A stretch of DNA of 64,000 nucleotides, taken from NCBI GenBank assembly GCA_046295215.1, contig JBKBNP010000003.1, forward strand, positions 1 to 64,000. Direction: 5' to 3'. This stretch comes from Szabonella sp046295215 (GTDB lineage: Bacteria > Pseudomonadota > Alphaproteobacteria > Rhodobacterales > Rhodobacteraceae). A program made the position numbers and the translations under genes. The notes under the pieces were generated by a model. The model saw only the letters and a program-made list of their open reading frames with translations, did no database searches and was not told the origin of the DNA. Positions 42,673 to 51,086 of the stretch are shown piece by piece; the stretch's first letter is position 1, and every line of letters starts with the position of its first letter.

Positions 42673-43821
42673 ATGACGCTTGCCGCGATCCTTGTCGCCG
42701 CCGGGCGCGGCATCCGCGCCGGGGGCGAAAAACCCAAACAATGGCAGCGCCTTGCGGGGGGCTCTGCGGTTGGCCATGCCTTGCAGGCCTTCCGCAACCA
42801 TGGCGGCGTGGCGCGTCTGGTGGTGGTGATCCATCCCGACGACCGGGCCGAAACGCTGGACTGGCCTGCCGATGTGCAGATCGTCGAAGGCGGGGAAAAC
42901 CGCGCCTGTTCTGTCAGGAATGCGCTGGAAGCCCTTGAAAAAACGGACGTTACGCGCGTTTTGATTCATGATGCGGCCCGCCCCTGCCTGTCCGTGCCGC
43001 TGATCGGGCGGATCATCCGCGCGCTGGAGGATGCCCCGGCGGTGGCGCCTGCGCTGGCGGTCACGGATGCGCTCTGGCGCGGGGCGGCGGGGGTGGTGAC
43101 GGGGGTGCAGCCGCGCGACGGGCTGTTCCGGGCGCAGACCCCGCAAGGCTTCCATTTCGACGCGATCCTTGCCGCGCATCGCGCGCATCCGGGCGGGGCC
43201 GCCGATGATGTGGAGGTGGCGCGCGCCGCAGGGCTTGACGTGGTGATCGTGGAGGGCGAGGAGGAGAACCTGAAACTCACCTGGCTTGGCGATTTCGCCC
43301 GTGCCGAACGGATCCTGAAGGGGCGCAGCATGGATGTCCGTCTTGGCAATGGCTTTGATGTGCATGCCTTTTGCGAGGGCGATCATGTCTGGCTCTGCGG
43401 AGTTCGCATCGCCCATGCGCGCGGTTTGCTGGGCCATTCGGATGCCGATGTGGGGATGCATGCGCTGACCGATGCGATCTATGGCGCGCTGGCGATGGGC
43501 GACATCGGGCGGCATTTCCCACCCTCCGATCCGCAATGGAAAGGTGCGCCGAGCGATATTTTCCTGCGCCACGCGGCGGATCTGATGCGCGCGCAGGGCT
43601 TCCGCCTTGGCAATTGCGATGTGACACTGATCTGCGAAGCGCCAAGGATCGGCCCCCATGCGGGCGCGATGCAGGCGCGGCTGGCAGAGATCCTGCAGGT
43701 CGATGCGGCGCGCGTGTCCGTCAAGGCCACAACCAGCGAAAGACTCGGCTTCACCGGGCGCGAAGAGGGCATCGCGGCGCTGGCCACGGCAACGCTGATC
43801 GACGGAGGAGAGGCCGCATGA
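42673..43821 (+). CDS. ispDF: Bifunctional IspDF of the MEP isoprenoid pathway
   Basis: Fusion of 2-C-methyl-D-erythritol 4-phosphate cytidylyltransferase (IspD, residues 1 to about 220; AAILVAAGRGIRAGGEKPKQW, TPQGFHF) and 2-C-methyl-D-erythritol 2,4-cyclodiphosphate synthase (IspF, from about residue 222; metal site GFDVHAF, LLGHSDADVGMHALTDA). It performs steps 3 and 5 of the MEP pathway to isopentenyl diphosphate. Such fusions are typical of alphaproteobacteria. Start 42673 has CGAGGGG upstream. Coupled by ATGA to pgpA. Confidence 0.96.
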   Translation: MTLAAILVAAGRGIRAGGEKPKQWQRLAGGSAVGHALQAFRNHGGVARLVVVIHPDDRAETLDWPADVQIVEGGENRACSVRNALEALEKTDVTRVLIHDAARPCLSVPLIGRIIRALEDAPAVAPALAVTDALWRGAAGVVTGVQPRDGLFRAQTPQGFHFDAILAAHRAHPGGAADDVEVARAAGLDVVIVEGEEENLKLTWLGDFARAERILKGRSMDVRLGNGFDVHAFCEGDHVWLCGVRIAHARGLLGHSDADVGMHALTDAIYGALAMGDIGRHFPPSDPQWKGAPSDIFLRHAADLMRAQGFRLGNCDVTLICEAPRIGPHAGAMQARLAEILQVDAARVSVKATTSERLGFTGREEGIAALATATLIDGGEAA

Positions 43822-44312
43822 GCCGTCTGGTTGCCATTTTCTTCGGCGTCGGTCTTTTGCGCCCTGCCCCCGGCACCTGGGGCTCGGCGGCGGCCATCGG
43901 GCTGGGGCTGATCCTGCACCGGATCGGGCATTTTCCGCTGCTGCTGGCCGCCACACTGATCGTCACGGCGCTTGGCTTCTGGGCCTGCGCGCGCGAACTC
44001 GCGGACCGTCCGGGCGAGGATCCGTCCGAGATCGTGGTGGATGAGGTTGCAGGGCAATGGGTCGCGCTGTTGTTCCCCTCCTTCGGCTTCTGGTGGGTCG
44101 GGTTCGACAGCGACAATTTCCCCTGGCCGGGCTGGGTTGCGGCGTTTCTGCTGTTCCGGCTGTTCGACATCTGGAAACCCTGGGTGATCGGTTGGGCGGA
44201 CCGTCGGCATGATGCGGCGGGGGTGATGCTGGACGATCTGCTGGCCGGGCTGTTTGCCGGGGTTGCGACGATGATTCTGGCCGGGCTCGCGCATGGGGTG
44301 CTGATGGGATGA
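43818..44312 (+). CDS. pgpA: Phosphatidylglycerophosphatase A
   Basis: A 164-residue inner-membrane phosphatase that makes phosphatidylglycerol from its 3-phosphate. Family blocks: PAPGTWGSAAAIG, DPSEIVVDEVAGQW with metal-binding acidic residues, FRLFDIWKPW, and GVMLDDLLAGL. Three or four membrane helices. It overlaps both neighbours by ATGA, giving ispDF-pgpA-cinA as a tight translationally coupled unit. Confidence 0.93.
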   Translation: MSRLVAIFFGVGLLRPAPGTWGSAAAIGLGLILHRIGHFPLLLAATLIVTALGFWACARELADRPGEDPSEIVVDEVAGQWVALLFPSFGFWWVGFDSDNFPWPGWVAAFLLFRLFDIWKPWVIGWADRRHDAAGVMLDDLLAGLFAGVATMILAGLAHGVLMG

Positions 44313-44797
44313 GCGCCGCCGTCCTTCTCTCTGCCGCCCTTCTCTCCGCCGCCCGCGCGAAGGGCTGGCGCATCGCCACCGCCGAAAGCTGCACGGGCGG
44401 GATGGTGTCGGCCGCGCTGACCGATGTGGCCGGATCGTCGGAGGTGTTCGACCGGGGGTTTGTGACCTATTCCAACGCGGCCAAGACCGCGATGCTGGGC
44501 GTGCGCCCCGAAACGCTGGCCACCCATGGCGCGGTGTCCGAGGAAGTGGCCCGCGAAATGGCCCTTGGCGCATTGGCAGCCTCCGGGGCGGATCTGGCAG
44601 TGTCGATCACCGGCATCGCAGGCCCCGGCGGATCGGAATTCAAGCCCGAGGGCCGCGTCTGTTTCGGCCTCGCCCGGCGAAGGGGCGGCGCGGCGCAGGT
44701 GGAAACCGTCGAGTTCGGACCCTTGGGGCGCGGACAGGTGCGTGCGGCCGCCTGCAACCACGCGATTTCATTGATGTTGCAGGCCATTACGGACTGA
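44309..44797 (+). CDS. CinA C-terminal family nicotinamide-nucleotide amidohydrolase
   Basis: A 162-residue stand-alone CinA C-terminal (PncC) domain, which hydrolyses nicotinamide mononucleotide to nicotinate mononucleotide in NAD recycling. Signature blocks are IATAESCTGGMVSAALTDVAGSS, YSNAAKTAMLGV, AVSEEVAREMA and SITGIAGPGG. Coupled to pgpA by ATGA. It ends 3 nt before the convergent SRPBCC gene. The molybdopterin-like N-terminal domain of full CinA is absent, as usual for this group. Confidence 0.9.
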   Translation: MSAAVLLSAALLSAARAKGWRIATAESCTGGMVSAALTDVAGSSEVFDRGFVTYSNAAKTAMLGVRPETLATHGAVSEEVAREMALGALAASGADLAVSITGIAGPGGSEFKPEGRVCFGLARRRGGAAQVETVEFGPLGRGQVRAAACNHAISLMLQAITD

Positions 44798-44800
44798 TCT

Positions 44801-45259
44801 TCAGACGGCGGCGCCATAAAGTTCCGCCGCGCGCGACTCGAAAGCCCGCACGATGCGTTGCATCGCCTCGTTGAACACCAGCCCGATGATCCCTTGCAGG
44901 ATCGCATTGCGGAATTCGAAATCCACGAAGAACCGCACCTCGCAACCGCCCCCGGGCCGGTCGGAAAAGACCCAGTTGGACCGCATGTGGCGAAAGGGGC
45001 CATCCAGATATTCGGTGTCGATCCTGCGCGGGCCCGGCCACAGAACGACCCGGCTGCCGAACCGCTCGCGGAACACCTTGAAGGAAATCACCAGATCGGC
45101 CTCCACCATCTCCCCGCCGCCCTCGACGGGCTGGCGCGACCGGATGCGCGCGGCGGCATTCCACGGCAGGAATTTCGGATAGCTTTCCACATCCGCCACC
45201 AGATCATACATCTGCTGGGCCGTGTAGGGCAGGATTCGTGTTTCCGAATGGGTCGGCAT
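44801..45259 (-). CDS. COQ10/RatA-like SRPBCC (START-like) protein
   Basis: A 152-residue polyketide-cyclase/START-fold protein: starts MPTHSETRILPYTAQQMYDL, then VADVESYPKFLPW, and ends ESRAAELYG. The bacterial family is annotated either as RatA, a toxin blocking ribosome subunit joining in E. coli, or as COQ10-like ubiquinone-binding chaperone; in alphaproteobacteria the latter is usually more credible, being also next to lipA in many genomes. No partner ratB-like gene is present. Start at 45259 fits the conserved N-terminus. Confidence 0.85.
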   Translation of the reverse strand: MPTHSETRILPYTAQQMYDLVADVESYPKFLPWNAAARIRSRQPVEGGGEMVEADLVISFKVFRERFGSRVVLWPGPRRIDTEYLDGPFRHMRSNWVFSDRPGGGCEVRFFVDFEFRNAILQGIIGLVFNEAMQRIVRAFESRAAELYGAAV

Positions 45260-45355
45260 CGTTCTGGCAAAATCCCGTCTTGGTCGGTTCGTCTTTGGCG
45301 TGACTTGGCCCCCGGTAATGGGTAAAGCTGCCGGTGAAATCAAGGGGCGGAGACG

Positions 45356-45898
45356 ATGGCGAGACCTTATGTCATAGACCAGATGATCTCGGCCAAATCC
45401 ATCGCGGCAAGGGTGGAGGCGCTGGCGCGTGAAATCACCGGTCATTTCGCGGGCACGGACAAGTTGGTGGTGGTCGGGCTCCTGCGCGGGTCTTTCGTGT
45501 TCATTGCTGATCTGGTGCGCGAACTGGACCTGCCGGTGGAGGTCGATTTTCTGGAGGCGTCCTCCTATGGCGACGCGCTCCATTCCAGCCGCGAGGTGCG
45601 CATCCTCAAGGATCTGCGGGGCGAGATTGCGGGCCGCGATGTGCTGGTGGTGGAGGACATTGTCGATACCGGTTTCACGCTCAGCCATGTGGTGCGGCTG
45701 TTGCAGGCGCGCGAACCGGCCCGGCTGAAGGTCTGTGCGCTTCTGGACAAGCCGTCGCGCCGCGAGGTGGACATCCGCGCCGACTGGACCGGATTCGAGA
45801 TCCCCGATGAATTCGTGGTGGGCTATGGCATCGACTTCGCGCAGCGCAACCGCAACCTGCCCTATATCGGCAAGGTGCGGTTCACCGCCCCGGAATAG
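45356..45898 (+). CDS. hpt: Hypoxanthine phosphoribosyltransferase
   Basis: A 180-residue purine salvage enzyme converting hypoxanthine (and guanine) with PRPP to nucleotides. It carries the GLLRGSFVFIADLVR loop, the flexible-loop SSYGDALHSS, the PRPP motif VLVVEDIVDTGFTLS and the base-binding DEFVVGYGIDF. Length and motifs normal. A small membrane-protein gene follows after 24 nt. Confidence 0.95.
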   Translation: MARPYVIDQMISAKSIAARVEALAREITGHFAGTDKLVVVGLLRGSFVFIADLVRELDLPVEVDFLEASSYGDALHSSREVRILKDLRGEIAGRDVLVVEDIVDTGFTLSHVVRLLQAREPARLKVCALLDKPSRREVDIRADWTGFEIPDEFVVGYGIDFAQRNRNLPYIGKVRFTAPE

Positions 45899-45922
45899 AC
45901 TTCAGGAACGGGGCACAACACG

Positions 45923-46111
45923 ATGAATTACATCTGGTTTCTGCGCATGGCGCGATGGGCGCGCAACCCGCCCTCGCCCCGGATGGTCAAGCTGGTGCTG
46001 GGCGTGATCGCGGCCTGTCTCATGCTTTTCGCGGTGGAATATTTCATTGGCTGGCCAGACTTTCTGACGCTGGACGGTGGCGGGCGGGCACATCGGCTGC
46101 CGCGCCCCTGA
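45923..46111 (+). CDS. 62-residue membrane protein, Rhodobacterales-conserved type
   Basis: Starts MNYIWFLRMARWARNPPSP and has one membrane helix (KLVLGVIAACLMLFAVEYFIGW), inside-positive. I recognise the pattern from other Rhodobacterales genomes, always without assigned function. It follows hpt by 24 nt with GGGGCACAACACG upstream, a poor ribosome site. Real gene by pattern and by its position on the strand of its neighbours; role unknown. Confidence 0.65.
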   Translation: MNYIWFLRMARWARNPPSPRMVKLVLGVIAACLMLFAVEYFIGWPDFLTLDGGGRAHRLPRP

Positions 46112-46225
46112 CGCGGCCGGAAACGCTTGTGTGAGGCGTCATGCAGAGTGCTTGCCTGCCGGGTCTGATCGACGCAAACTCCGGCCAGACGGTCGCCTTG
46201 CGACGATGACCAGAGAGGAGTCTCG

Positions 46226-47113
46226 ATGCGCAGCACCTTGCGCCTGATTGTGCTGCTGGCCCTTCTCGGGGCCGGGGCGGGCTGGTTCCTGACCGCCCCG
46301 AAGCCACTGGCCGAGGCCGATGTTGCGGGCGTGACCGGCGATGCCGCGCGGGGCGAGGCGACGTTCCACGCGGCGGGCTGTGCGTCTTGCCACATGGCGC
46401 CGGGCGCGCTGGGCGAGGCGAAGCTGGTGCTGGCGGGCGGCATGCGCTTTGCCTCCGATTTCGGCACCTTCATCGCGCCCAACATCTCGCCCTCGCCCCA
46501 GGGCATCGGCGGCTGGATGCTGCGCGACTTCGCCTCTGCCGTGCAGCGCGGCGTGGCGCCGGACGGGGCGCATTACTACCCGGCCTTTCCCTGGAATGCC
46601 TATAACAAGGCCAGCCTGCAGGATGTGGCCGACCTCCACGCCTATATGCAGACTCTGCCGCCCGACCCTACCCCCAGCGCCACGCATGAGGTTGGCTTTC
46701 CCTTCAATATCCGCCGCAGTCTGGGCGGATGGAAGCTGCTTTTCGAATCGAGCGACTGGGCCATCGGCGGCGATCTGACCGAGGCCGAGACCCGGGGCCG
46801 CTATCTGGTGGAGGCGCTGGCCCATTGCGGCGAATGTCACACGCCGCGCAATGTGCTGGGGGGGCTCGACCGGTCGCGCTGGCTGGCAGGTGCGCCCAAC
46901 CCCGACGGCAAAGGGCGCAGCCCGAACATCACGCCGGGGCGGCTGACCTGGTCGGAGGCCGAGATTGCGGCCTATCTGCTGTCGGGCTTCACCCCCGAAT
47001 TTGACAGCGTCGGCGGCCATATGGTCGCGGTGGTGGACAACATGGCGAAACTTCCCGAAAGCGACCGGCTGGCCATCGCGGCCTATCTCAAAAAAGTGCC
47101 GGCGCAGCCCTGA
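46226..47113 (+). CDS. Membrane-anchored diheme cytochrome c
   Basis: A 295-residue protein with an N-terminal membrane segment (LRLIVLLALLGAGAGWFL) and two class I heme sites, CASCH (Cys52-Cys55-His56) and CGECH (Cys201-Cys204-His205). Each domain has the FIAPNISP or SPNITPG stretch typical of cytochrome subunits of membrane alcohol, fructose or gluconate dehydrogenases, which normally have three hemes; here there are two and no dehydrogenase is adjacent. It probably passes periplasmic electrons to the respiratory chain. AGAGGAG precedes the start; the next gene overlaps by TGATG. Confidence 0.85.
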   Translation: MRSTLRLIVLLALLGAGAGWFLTAPKPLAEADVAGVTGDAARGEATFHAAGCASCHMAPGALGEAKLVLAGGMRFASDFGTFIAPNISPSPQGIGGWMLRDFASAVQRGVAPDGAHYYPAFPWNAYNKASLQDVADLHAYMQTLPPDPTPSATHEVGFPFNIRRSLGGWKLLFESSDWAIGGDLTEAETRGRYLVEALAHCGECHTPRNVLGGLDRSRWLAGAPNPDGKGRSPNITPGRLTWSEAEIAAYLLSGFTPEFDSVGGHMVAVVDNMAKLPESDRLAIAAYLKKVPAQP

Positions 47114-47919
47114 TGGGCCGGTCGCAGCCCGCGCCCCGCGCCTTGCTGCCGCGTCCCGTTCTTCTGGCCTTCGGACTGTTTCTGGGCCTGCGTCTGGGGT
47201 TTGCGGGGCTCTGGTCCGCACTTCCCGACAATCTGTCGCCCCTGATCGTGACGGCGCTTGTCGTGGCGGACCTTCTGGCGCTGGCGGCGCCGCTGCTCCT
47301 GCTGCCCGCCCTCTGGTGGCCACAGGTCAACCCCGGGCTTTTGTGGTCCCTGCGTGCGGGGCTGGTGGCGCTGTCGGTGCAGGGATTGGCGGGCGGGCTG
47401 GACCGGCTGGCCGATGCGCATGCCAGAGCCCCGCCGCCAAAAGCCGGCGCCGCACGGCTGGAGGTGATCGGCGATGTGGTGATCTTCTCCGGGCCCATCG
47501 ACCTTGCCGCCTTTGCAGCACTTGAGGAAACGTTGCGCCATTCGCCCGGTCTGCGCATCCTGCGGCTGACCAGCGAGGGCGGCAATGTCCCTGCGGCGCG
47601 CGGCATGGCGCGGCTGGTGGCCGAGACGGGGCTGGCGACCGAGGCGGCGGGCCTCTGCGCCTCTGCCTGCACGCGGGTTTTCATCGAAGGCGCGCCGCGC
47701 CGCCTGCGCCCCGGGGCGCGGCTCGGGTTCCATGGCTGGCGGCTGGCGTTCGAGGTGCCGCATTTCGACGCCCGGGCAGAGGAGGCCCGCGATCTTGCCG
47801 CCTTTGCCGCACGCGGGGTCGATACGGGGTTTCTGCAACGCGCCTTCGCGACCGATCCCCGAAACATGTGGTATCCGGCAGAGGCGGAACTGCGCGCGGC
47901 AGGCGTGCTGACCGACTGA
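47113..47919 (+). CDS. Membrane protein with ClpP/crotonase-fold domain
   Basis: A 268-residue protein with three membrane helices in the first 105 residues, then a periplasmic or cytosolic ClpP-like domain. Visible blocks: RILRLTSEGGNVPAARGMA, and LCASACTRVFIEGAPRRL with the serine of CASACT as candidate nucleophile, then GARLGFHGWR with a possible catalytic His. Proteins of this type are annotated as Clp-protease-like periplasmic proteins of unknown substrate. Its ATG overlaps the cytochrome stop (TGATG), so it is coupled to it. Confidence 0.72.
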   Translation: MGRSQPAPRALLPRPVLLAFGLFLGLRLGFAGLWSALPDNLSPLIVTALVVADLLALAAPLLLLPALWWPQVNPGLLWSLRAGLVALSVQGLAGGLDRLADAHARAPPPKAGAARLEVIGDVVIFSGPIDLAAFAALEETLRHSPGLRILRLTSEGGNVPAARGMARLVAETGLATEAAGLCASACTRVFIEGAPRRLRPGARLGFHGWRLAFEVPHFDARAEEARDLAAFAARGVDTGFLQRAFATDPRNMWYPAEAELRAAGVLTD

Positions 47920-47943
47920 CCGCCCGTCCCTGCGCGCCCTGCG

Positions 47944-48894
47944 TCAGACCTTGCCGAGCCGCGCCAGCCGCGTCGCGCGCAGCCGCGCGAAATCCTCGCC
48001 CGCGTGATAGGAGGACCGGGTGAGCGGGGTCGCCGACACCATCAGGAACCCCTTGCCCCAGGCCGATTTTTCATAGGCGGCAAATTCCTCGGGCGTGACG
48101 AATCGCGCGACCGCATGGTGTTTCGGCGTCGGTTGCAGATACTGCCCGATGGTCAGGAAATCGACATCCGCCGCGCGCATGTCATCCATCACCTGCCGCA
48201 CGGCCTGCGCCTCCTCGCCGAGCCCTACCATGATACCCGATTTGGTGAACATCGCAGGGTCAAGCTCCTTGACCTTCTGGAGCAGGCGAAGCGAATGGAA
48301 ATAGCGCGCGCCGGGGCGCACTTCGGGGTAAAGCCCGGGCACGGTTTCGAGATTGTGGTTGAACACATCGGGCCGCGCCTCGACCACCTTTTCCAGTGCG
48401 GAGGGCGGGCATTTGAGGAAATCGGGCGTCAGGATCTCGATGGTGGTGTCGGGCGCGCGGTGGCGGATGGCGCGGATGGTCTGGGCAAAATGGTCGGCCC
48501 CGCCATCGTCCAGATCATCACGGTCCACGGAAGTGACAACCACATGCTTCAGCCCCAGCTGCTGCACCGCATGGGCCACCCGGCCCGGCTCGAACGCATC
48601 CAGCGCCTGCGGCTTGCCGGTGGCCACATTGCAGAAGGTGCAGCCACGCGTGCAGATCTCGCCCATGATCATCATGGTGGCATGGCCCTGGGACCAGCAT
48701 TCACCGACATTGGGGCAACCGGCCTCTTCGCAGACCGTCACCAGCTTTTGCGCGCGGATGATGTCGCGGGTCTGCTTGTAGCCCTCGCTGGTGGGTGCCC
48801 TGACGCGGATCCAGTCCGGTTTCTTCGGCTGGGCCTTGTCGGGGCGATGCGCCTTTTCGGGGTGGCGCTGATCGGGCAGTTTGAGGTCGCGCAC
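47944..48894 (-). CDS. lipA: Lipoyl synthase
   Basis: A 316-residue radical-SAM enzyme inserting two sulfurs into octanoyl chains on lipoyl domains. The auxiliary cluster cysteines are in CEEAGCPNVGEC and the SAM-binding cluster in CTRGCTFCNV; GQYLQPTPKH and the C-terminal serine ligand region (RSSYHA) are present. The best start is GTG at 48894 (VRDLKLPDQRHPEKAH) with AGGGGGA 8 nt upstream; an ATG at 49002 would add 36 unlikely residues. Divergent from aqpZ. Confidence 0.95.
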   Translation of the reverse strand: MRDLKLPDQRHPEKAHRPDKAQPKKPDWIRVRAPTSEGYKQTRDIIRAQKLVTVCEEAGCPNVGECWSQGHATMMIMGEICTRGCTFCNVATGKPQALDAFEPGRVAHAVQQLGLKHVVVTSVDRDDLDDGGADHFAQTIRAIRHRAPDTTIEILTPDFLKCPPSALEKVVEARPDVFNHNLETVPGLYPEVRPGARYFHSLRLLQKVKELDPAMFTKSGIMVGLGEEAQAVRQVMDDMRAADVDFLTIGQYLQPTPKHHAVARFVTPEEFAAYEKSAWGKGFLMVSATPLTRSSYHAGEDFARLRATRLARLGKV

Positions 48895-49020
48895 CTGAAT
48901 TTCCCCCTGACTAGGCTTGCCCCCGAGGAATAAGCCCAAATCCGGACAGAGACAACCGGCACGCAGAGAATGGCCGCCCTGTCCGTTCGACAAATCACGC
49001 ATTTCGGAAATGGGGACAAA

Positions 49021-49709
49021 ATGTCACGAAAAATGATTGCAGAGGCACTGGGCACATTCATCCTGGTGTTTTTCGGCTGCGGATCGGCGGTGCTGATGGG
49101 AGAGTTCATCGGCATGCATGGAATCGCCATGGCCTTCGGGCTGGCCATTGTCGCGGCGCCCTACGGGCTGGGCGCGGTGTCGGGGGCGCATCTGAACCCG
49201 GCCGTCACGCTGGGATTCGTGCTGTCGGGCCGGATGTCGGCGGGTGAGATGCTGCCCTATGTCGCGGCACAGGTGGCGGGGGCGGTGCTGGCATCCGGGG
49301 CGATCCTGCTGATTGCCAGCGGCAAGGCGGATTACAGCCTTGCCACGAACGGTCTGGGGCAGAACGGCTATGGGCCCGGCTATCTGGGGAATACGGGCTG
49401 ACCGCCGCACTGGTTTTCGAGTTCGTCGCGACCTTCCTCTTCGTCACGGTCATCCTCGGGGCGACGCAGACCGATGCGCCTGCCGGTTTTGCCGGGCTGG
49501 CTATCGGGTTGACGCTGGCGGCGATCCACCTGGTCGGCATCAATGTGACCGGGGTTTCGGTCAATCCGGCGCGGTCCTTCGGGCCTGCGCTGTTTGTCGG
49601 CGGCAAGGCGCTCGTCGATCTGTGGGTGTTCATCGCGGCCCCGCTGGCAGGCGCGGCGCTGGCCGGCGTGCTGCACGGCCAGCGCATCACCCGCACCGCC
49701 CATGTCTGA
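49021..49709 (+). pseudogene. aqpZ: Aquaporin Z, frameshifted
   Basis: Reads as a complete 229-residue aquaporin only if one base is restored. The first part (MSRKMIAEALGTFILVFFGC, NPA box 1 HLNPAVTLGF) runs from 49021 and stops at a TGA at 49399. From 49389 the neighbouring frame continues GEYGLTAALVFEFVATFLF, NPA box 2 VNPARSFGPAL and ends at 49709. The break is in CT-GGGG-AA at 49386-49389, where five Gs would keep the frame. Either a genuine recent inactivation, phase variation, a -1 slip, or a sequencing error. Confidence 0.88.
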
Positions 49710-49716
49710 TGGGACT

Positions 49717-49750
49717 CCGGGCCGGGGTTGACGCCCCGGCCCGGGCCTTT
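49717..49750. terminator. Terminator hairpin between aqpZ and DUF6456 gene
   Basis: An 11-bp perfect stem (49717-49727 with 49734-49744) and 6-nt loop, followed on the plus strand by GCCTTT. It separates two convergent genes. Confidence 0.6.
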
Positions 49751-50886
49751 CAGCCAATCAGCGGGCCGTGGCGGCCATAGGTTTCATCATAGTGCCGCCG
49801 CAGGCGTTGCAGCGCGATGCGCAGCACGATCTTGCCCGACCGCGCCGACCAGCCCATGCGCTGCTCCGCCGTCTCCAGCCCTTCGAGAAAGCAGCAGCAG
49901 CGCAGCACCATGTCCCCCAGACCGGGGCCAAGGTCGCGCAGCGCCGCCGACACCCGGTCGCGCGCATCGCGCGGGCCTTCGGCATGCCCCGCATCCGGGC
50001 GATACCCGCCCCGGTCACCCCCGGTCAGGAACCGTTCCCAATTCTGCGTCACGCGCGGCCCCATCTGGGCCAGTTCGAAATCCTCGCGCAACCGTTCGGC
50101 GGCCTGCACCAGATCCGCGCCCAGAAACGGCTGACCATCCTTCTCCCGCCGCCGCGACAGCACTGCAACCGGGCTTTCGGCGGCATTGTAGCGCAGCCGC
50201 CGCTTGCCCTCCTCATCGCGGATGACCCGTTCTTCCCAGTCCTGTCCGCGATGGCCGAAGGCGGACGGAGCCTCGGCCAGACCTTGCGTCGCGCGGGCGG
50301 GGTGGTCGATCATCCGGCGAAGCGCCGCGCGCCCTGCCCCCGTGATCCGGTAGAGCGAGATCCGGCCGGGCTTGGGGCAGGCAATCCAGTCCTTCAGCGC
50401 AAAGGCCTGGGCCACGGCCCGGTCCAGCACCGCGATCCGGCTGGACTGCCCGTCGGGCAGCGTGCGCAGCACGGCGGCCTTGTCCATCTCGGGCGCGATG
50501 GCCAGCACCGTATCGGCCTCCGCCAGCCGCCGCAGGATGCGCCGGGCTTCATTCAGGATCGTGGCCTCGTCGATGGTCGAGGGGTCGTGGCGGATCGGGG
50601 CGCTCATGGGCTGGACTTCCTTCCGGCTGGACTGGGGCTGCGCTGGTCCCCGCAGACGGCCGAGCTGGTCGAGCGCCTCATCCACCAGTGGATCGTCCCG
50701 GCGGGTTTCACAGCGGCGCACCTGACGCAGCACGGTCGAGGCATGCACCCCTTCCCGAAGCGCCAGCTTGCGCAGCGAAACCCCCTGTTCGATGTGGTGA
50801 AGATAAAGCCGCGCCGCATCCGGCAGCCATGCAGGCAGCGGGATCTCTCCGTTCGGTTCTGGTTCTGTCGTCCCGTTCCGTTTCAT
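49750..50886 (-). CDS. DUF6456 helix-turn-helix protein
   Basis: A 378-residue likely DNA-binding protein. The N-terminal part has AARLYLHHIEQGVSLRKLALREG, a helix-turn-helix of the kind GVSLRKLALREGVHASTVLR; the C-terminal part (residues about 240-378) matches the alphaproteobacterial DUF6456 domain (LGPGLGDMVLRCCCFLEGLE). The role is unknown, but the domain is found in cell-cycle and exopolysaccharide contexts of Rhizobiales and Rhodobacterales. Start 50886 is chosen for GGACCGGG; an upstream ATG at 50937 lacks a ribosome site. Divergent from the DUF6477 gene. Confidence 0.72.
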   Translation of the reverse strand: MKRNGTTEPEPNGEIPLPAWLPDAARLYLHHIEQGVSLRKLALREGVHASTVLRQVRRCETRRDDPLVDEALDQLGRLRGPAQPQSSRKEVQPMSAPIRHDPSTIDEATILNEARRILRRLAEADTVLAIAPEMDKAAVLRTLPDGQSSRIAVLDRAVAQAFALKDWIACPKPGRISLYRITGAGRAALRRMIDHPARATQGLAEAPSAFGHRGQDWEERVIRDEEGKRRLRYNAAESPVAVLSRRREKDGQPFLGADLVQAAERLREDFELAQMGPRVTQNWERFLTGGDRGGYRPDAGHAEGPRDARDRVSAALRDLGPGLGDMVLRCCCFLEGLETAEQRMGWSARSGKIVLRIALQRLRRHYDETYGRHGPLIG

Positions 50887-51059
50887 CCCGGTCCGCTCGT
50901 TTTCCCGAATTTTACCAATTGCAACTTTCGGTAGCATTGATTACCCGATCGTTAAAATTCCCGCATGGGGCGATAATTGTTTCTAATTCATAAACAACTG
51001 AGAAAGCTCCGTGCGCTGAAAGACACAATCACGCAACGCCGGGTTGAGTAACGTAACTG

Positions 51060-51081
51060 TTCTCCTGTTCGAAAAGGAGAA
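51060..51081 (+). promoter_or_regulatory. Hairpin sequestering the ribosome-binding site
   Basis: TTCTCCT (51060-51066) pairs with AGGAGAA (51075-51081), 8-nt loop. The AAGGAGA Shine-Dalgarno of the 51087 gene is fully inside the stem, so translation could be switched by temperature, an RNA or a protein. Confidence 0.5.
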
Positions 51082-51086
51082 GATCC

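Noticed and set aside
44801..45259. RatA toxin of a RatAB toxin-antitoxin pair
   Set aside because: No ratB-like partner is adjacent and the family is the alphaproteobacterial COQ10-like group; toxin labelling would be by name only.
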